The position numbers and the translations under genes are program-made. The notes under the pieces were generated by a model that worked only from the letters and a program-made list of their open reading frames with translations, searched no databases and was not told where the DNA came from. This document shows positions 6,145 to 7,200 of a stretch of 7,200 nucleotides of DNA, piece by piece; the stretch's first letter is position 1, and each line of letters starts with the position of its first letter. The stretch is from Sphaerochaetaceae bacterium (lineage in GTDB: Bacteria > Spirochaetota > Spirochaetia > Sphaerochaetales > Sphaerochaetaceae): the NCBI GenBank assembly GCA_024405065.1, contig JAKSPF010000060.1, positions 1 to 7,200 on the forward strand. Reading direction: 5' to 3'.

Positions 6145-7200
6145 TCAGTCAAACAGTGAAGGTTCTTCTTCATCACGTGACTTTGCCTTTTTTTCTTTCA
6201 AAACCGGCGGTTCCTGTTTTTCCTCAACCTGCTTCTGCTCCGATTCTGCAAAACTTCTTTTCAGACTTTCAGATGCTGTTTCCATTTCAGGTTCTTCAAC
6301 CAGTTTTGCAGGTTTAATCTTTATTGACGCAATTTCACGTTTCGTCAGCATTACACCGCCGGCTTTTGCACCCTTTACCCTGTAATCACTGAAGAGGAAA
6401 GTCTGTTCGTTGAACCTGCCGGAACCCTTGAACGTAATTGTAACCTCCGCATTAGGCAAAGTTGAAAGCTTACGCATCACATCATTCTGAGGATCCGGAA
6501 GAAGTTCATAGGATTTGTTGAGAATAAAGCCCGTATTGAGTTTTGTTCGCTTTATTCCGGTTCGTCCGGTGTCCTTACTCTGATAAATCACCGTAAACAC
6601 AACATCCTCAAGAAGTTCCTTATCAGCAAGCCCGATGTATGCCGCCTCTTTTCCGATAAGAGTTCTTTCACTGACGTTTATGCAGAAATACGCCCCGTTC
6701 TTCTGTATTACAAGAATCTTATCGTACTCAGACACCTTATCAATCAGAACACCCCCGCGTACTTCTGTTCCCAGATAGCCTGTTTCTTCATCATATCTGA
6801 GATCAAGTTCCCTCTTTGCAACCTCTCTTGCATTAACGGTATTGAAATCTGCAATGACCGTCTTTCTTGAATGCTCGTCTGCATTCAGTTCACTTTTCAG
6901 GGCTTTAAGAGTTCTTATCGCATAATCGGTAAGATGTCCCAAATCATATTCCACCTGCTTTATATTTGCATTTATTTCCTCAATTTCAGACTTGTTCTTC
7001 TCAATGTCAAAAAGTGAAATTCTCCTGATGGGTATTTTAAGCAGATGCTCAACATCTTCATCACTTACATCCCGCAGAAGCTGGTCACGGTAAGGTTCAA
7101 AACCCGTAAGTACGGCCTCCTGAACAGCTTCCTGAGTCTTTTTCTGCTCTATGCGCTTGTAAATTCTCTCCTCTATGAATATCCTCTCAAGAGTCCTTGT
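6145..7200 (-). CDS. parC: DNA topoisomerase IV subunit A, C-terminal part (gene runs off the window)
   Basis: The minus-strand frame is open from the window edge to a TGA at 6147-6145, giving the last 351 residues of a larger protein. Topoisomerase IV A cleaves and religates DNA to unlink daughter chromosomes. The visible part begins with TLERIFIEERIYKRIEQ, followed by a region containing LLRDVSDEDVEHLLKIPIRR and a charged helical stretch. These fit the end of the breakage-reunion core and its coiled-coil gate as seen in Bacteroidetes- and Treponema-type ParC. A C-terminal beta domain follows, with GYLGTEVRGG, YDKILVIQKNGAYF and VIYQSKDTGRTGIKRTK. This resembles those ParC proteins more than the multi-bladed pinwheel of GyrA. 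The protein ends in a charged low-complexity tail of about 55 residues finishing in SLFD. The catalytic tyrosine lies upstream, outside the window. A GTG at 6954 is an internal valine. A divergent gyrase A is the alternative. Confidence 0.85.
   Translation of the reverse strand, partial: TRTLERIFIEERIYKRIEQKKTQEAVQEAVLTGFEPYRDQLLRDVSDEDVEHLLKIPIRRISLFDIEKNKSEIEEINANIKQVEYDLGHLTDYAIRTLKALKSELNADEHSRKTVIADFNTVNAREVAKRELDLRYDEETGYLGTEVRGGVLIDKVSEYDKILVIQKNGAYFCINVSERTLIGKEAAYIGLADKELLEDVVFTVIYQSKDTGRTGIKRTKLNTGFILNKSYELLPDPQNDVMRKLSTLPNAEVTITFKGSGRFNEQTFLFSDYRVKGAKAGGVMLTKREIASIKIKPAKLVEEPEMETASESLKRSFAESEQKQVEEKQEPPVLKEKKAKSRDEEEPSLFD

Noticed and set aside
5543..6385. Plus-strand open frame of 280 codons
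   Set aside because: It lies antisense to the pseudouridine synthase and topoisomerase genes, both with clear family motifs. It has no ribosome-binding site or recognisable domain, and its Ser/Phe/Val-rich composition is typical of an antisense shadow.
6145..6954. Topoisomerase gene starting at the GTG at 6954
   Set aside because: The frame continues open to the window edge and encodes conserved ParC sequence upstream of 6954, so this GTG is an internal valine codon.
1..7200. CRISPR array, tRNA/rRNA genes, insertion sequence or phage segment
   Set aside because: No regularly spaced direct repeats, cloverleaf, transposase motif or long terminal inverted repeats were seen; nearly all of the window is explained by metabolic and housekeeping genes.

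Overview
The window looks like ordinary chromosome from a low-to-mid GC bacterium. The best guess is a spirochaete of the Treponema group. This rests on the style of the topoisomerase IV A subunit and on the aminotransferase and ThrC-like types; no rRNA or other decisive marker is present, so the assignment is an inference. I see no insertion sequence, phage gene, tRNA, rRNA or CRISPR array.

Layout: positions 1-4241 carry three plus-strand genes. These are a class I/II PLP aminotransferase (189-1475), a GltPh-like sodium:acidic amino acid symporter (1611-2915) closed by a clear rho-independent terminator (about 2936-2970), and a zinc-ribbon ThrC-like PLP enzyme (3018-4241). Good sigma70-type promoter candidates precede the first two genes. 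All three have untranslated leaders containing inverted repeats. Positions 4250-7200 carry a tight minus-strand block, read right to left: the 3' part of a topoisomerase IV subunit A gene (runs off the window), an RluA-family pseudouridine synthase, a small bacterial PH-domain protein, and an Asp/Glu racemase. Its genes are 14 bp apart, about 65 bp apart, and overlapping by 11 bp. It converges on the ThrC-like gene with only 8 bp between the stop codons.

How the genes fit together: four of the seven genes can be read as one amino-acid theme. The symporter keeps the arginine that gives acidic substrate selectivity, so it should import aspartate or glutamate. The aminotransferase could move the amino group, the racemase could interconvert D- and L-forms, and the ThrC-like enzyme would act on an aspartate-family or related amino acid. 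The substrates of both PLP enzymes are not fixed by sequence. The topoisomerase and pseudouridine synthase are housekeeping genes.

Most worth a second look: an elaborate fold-back element with alternative pairings between aminotransferase and symporter (1495-1568); mutually exclusive pairings around the symporter terminator and the ThrC-like leader (2940-3001); the non-canonical active-site motifs of the two PLP enzymes; and a possible internal promoter with a strong ribosome-binding site that resets the start of the PH-domain gene.
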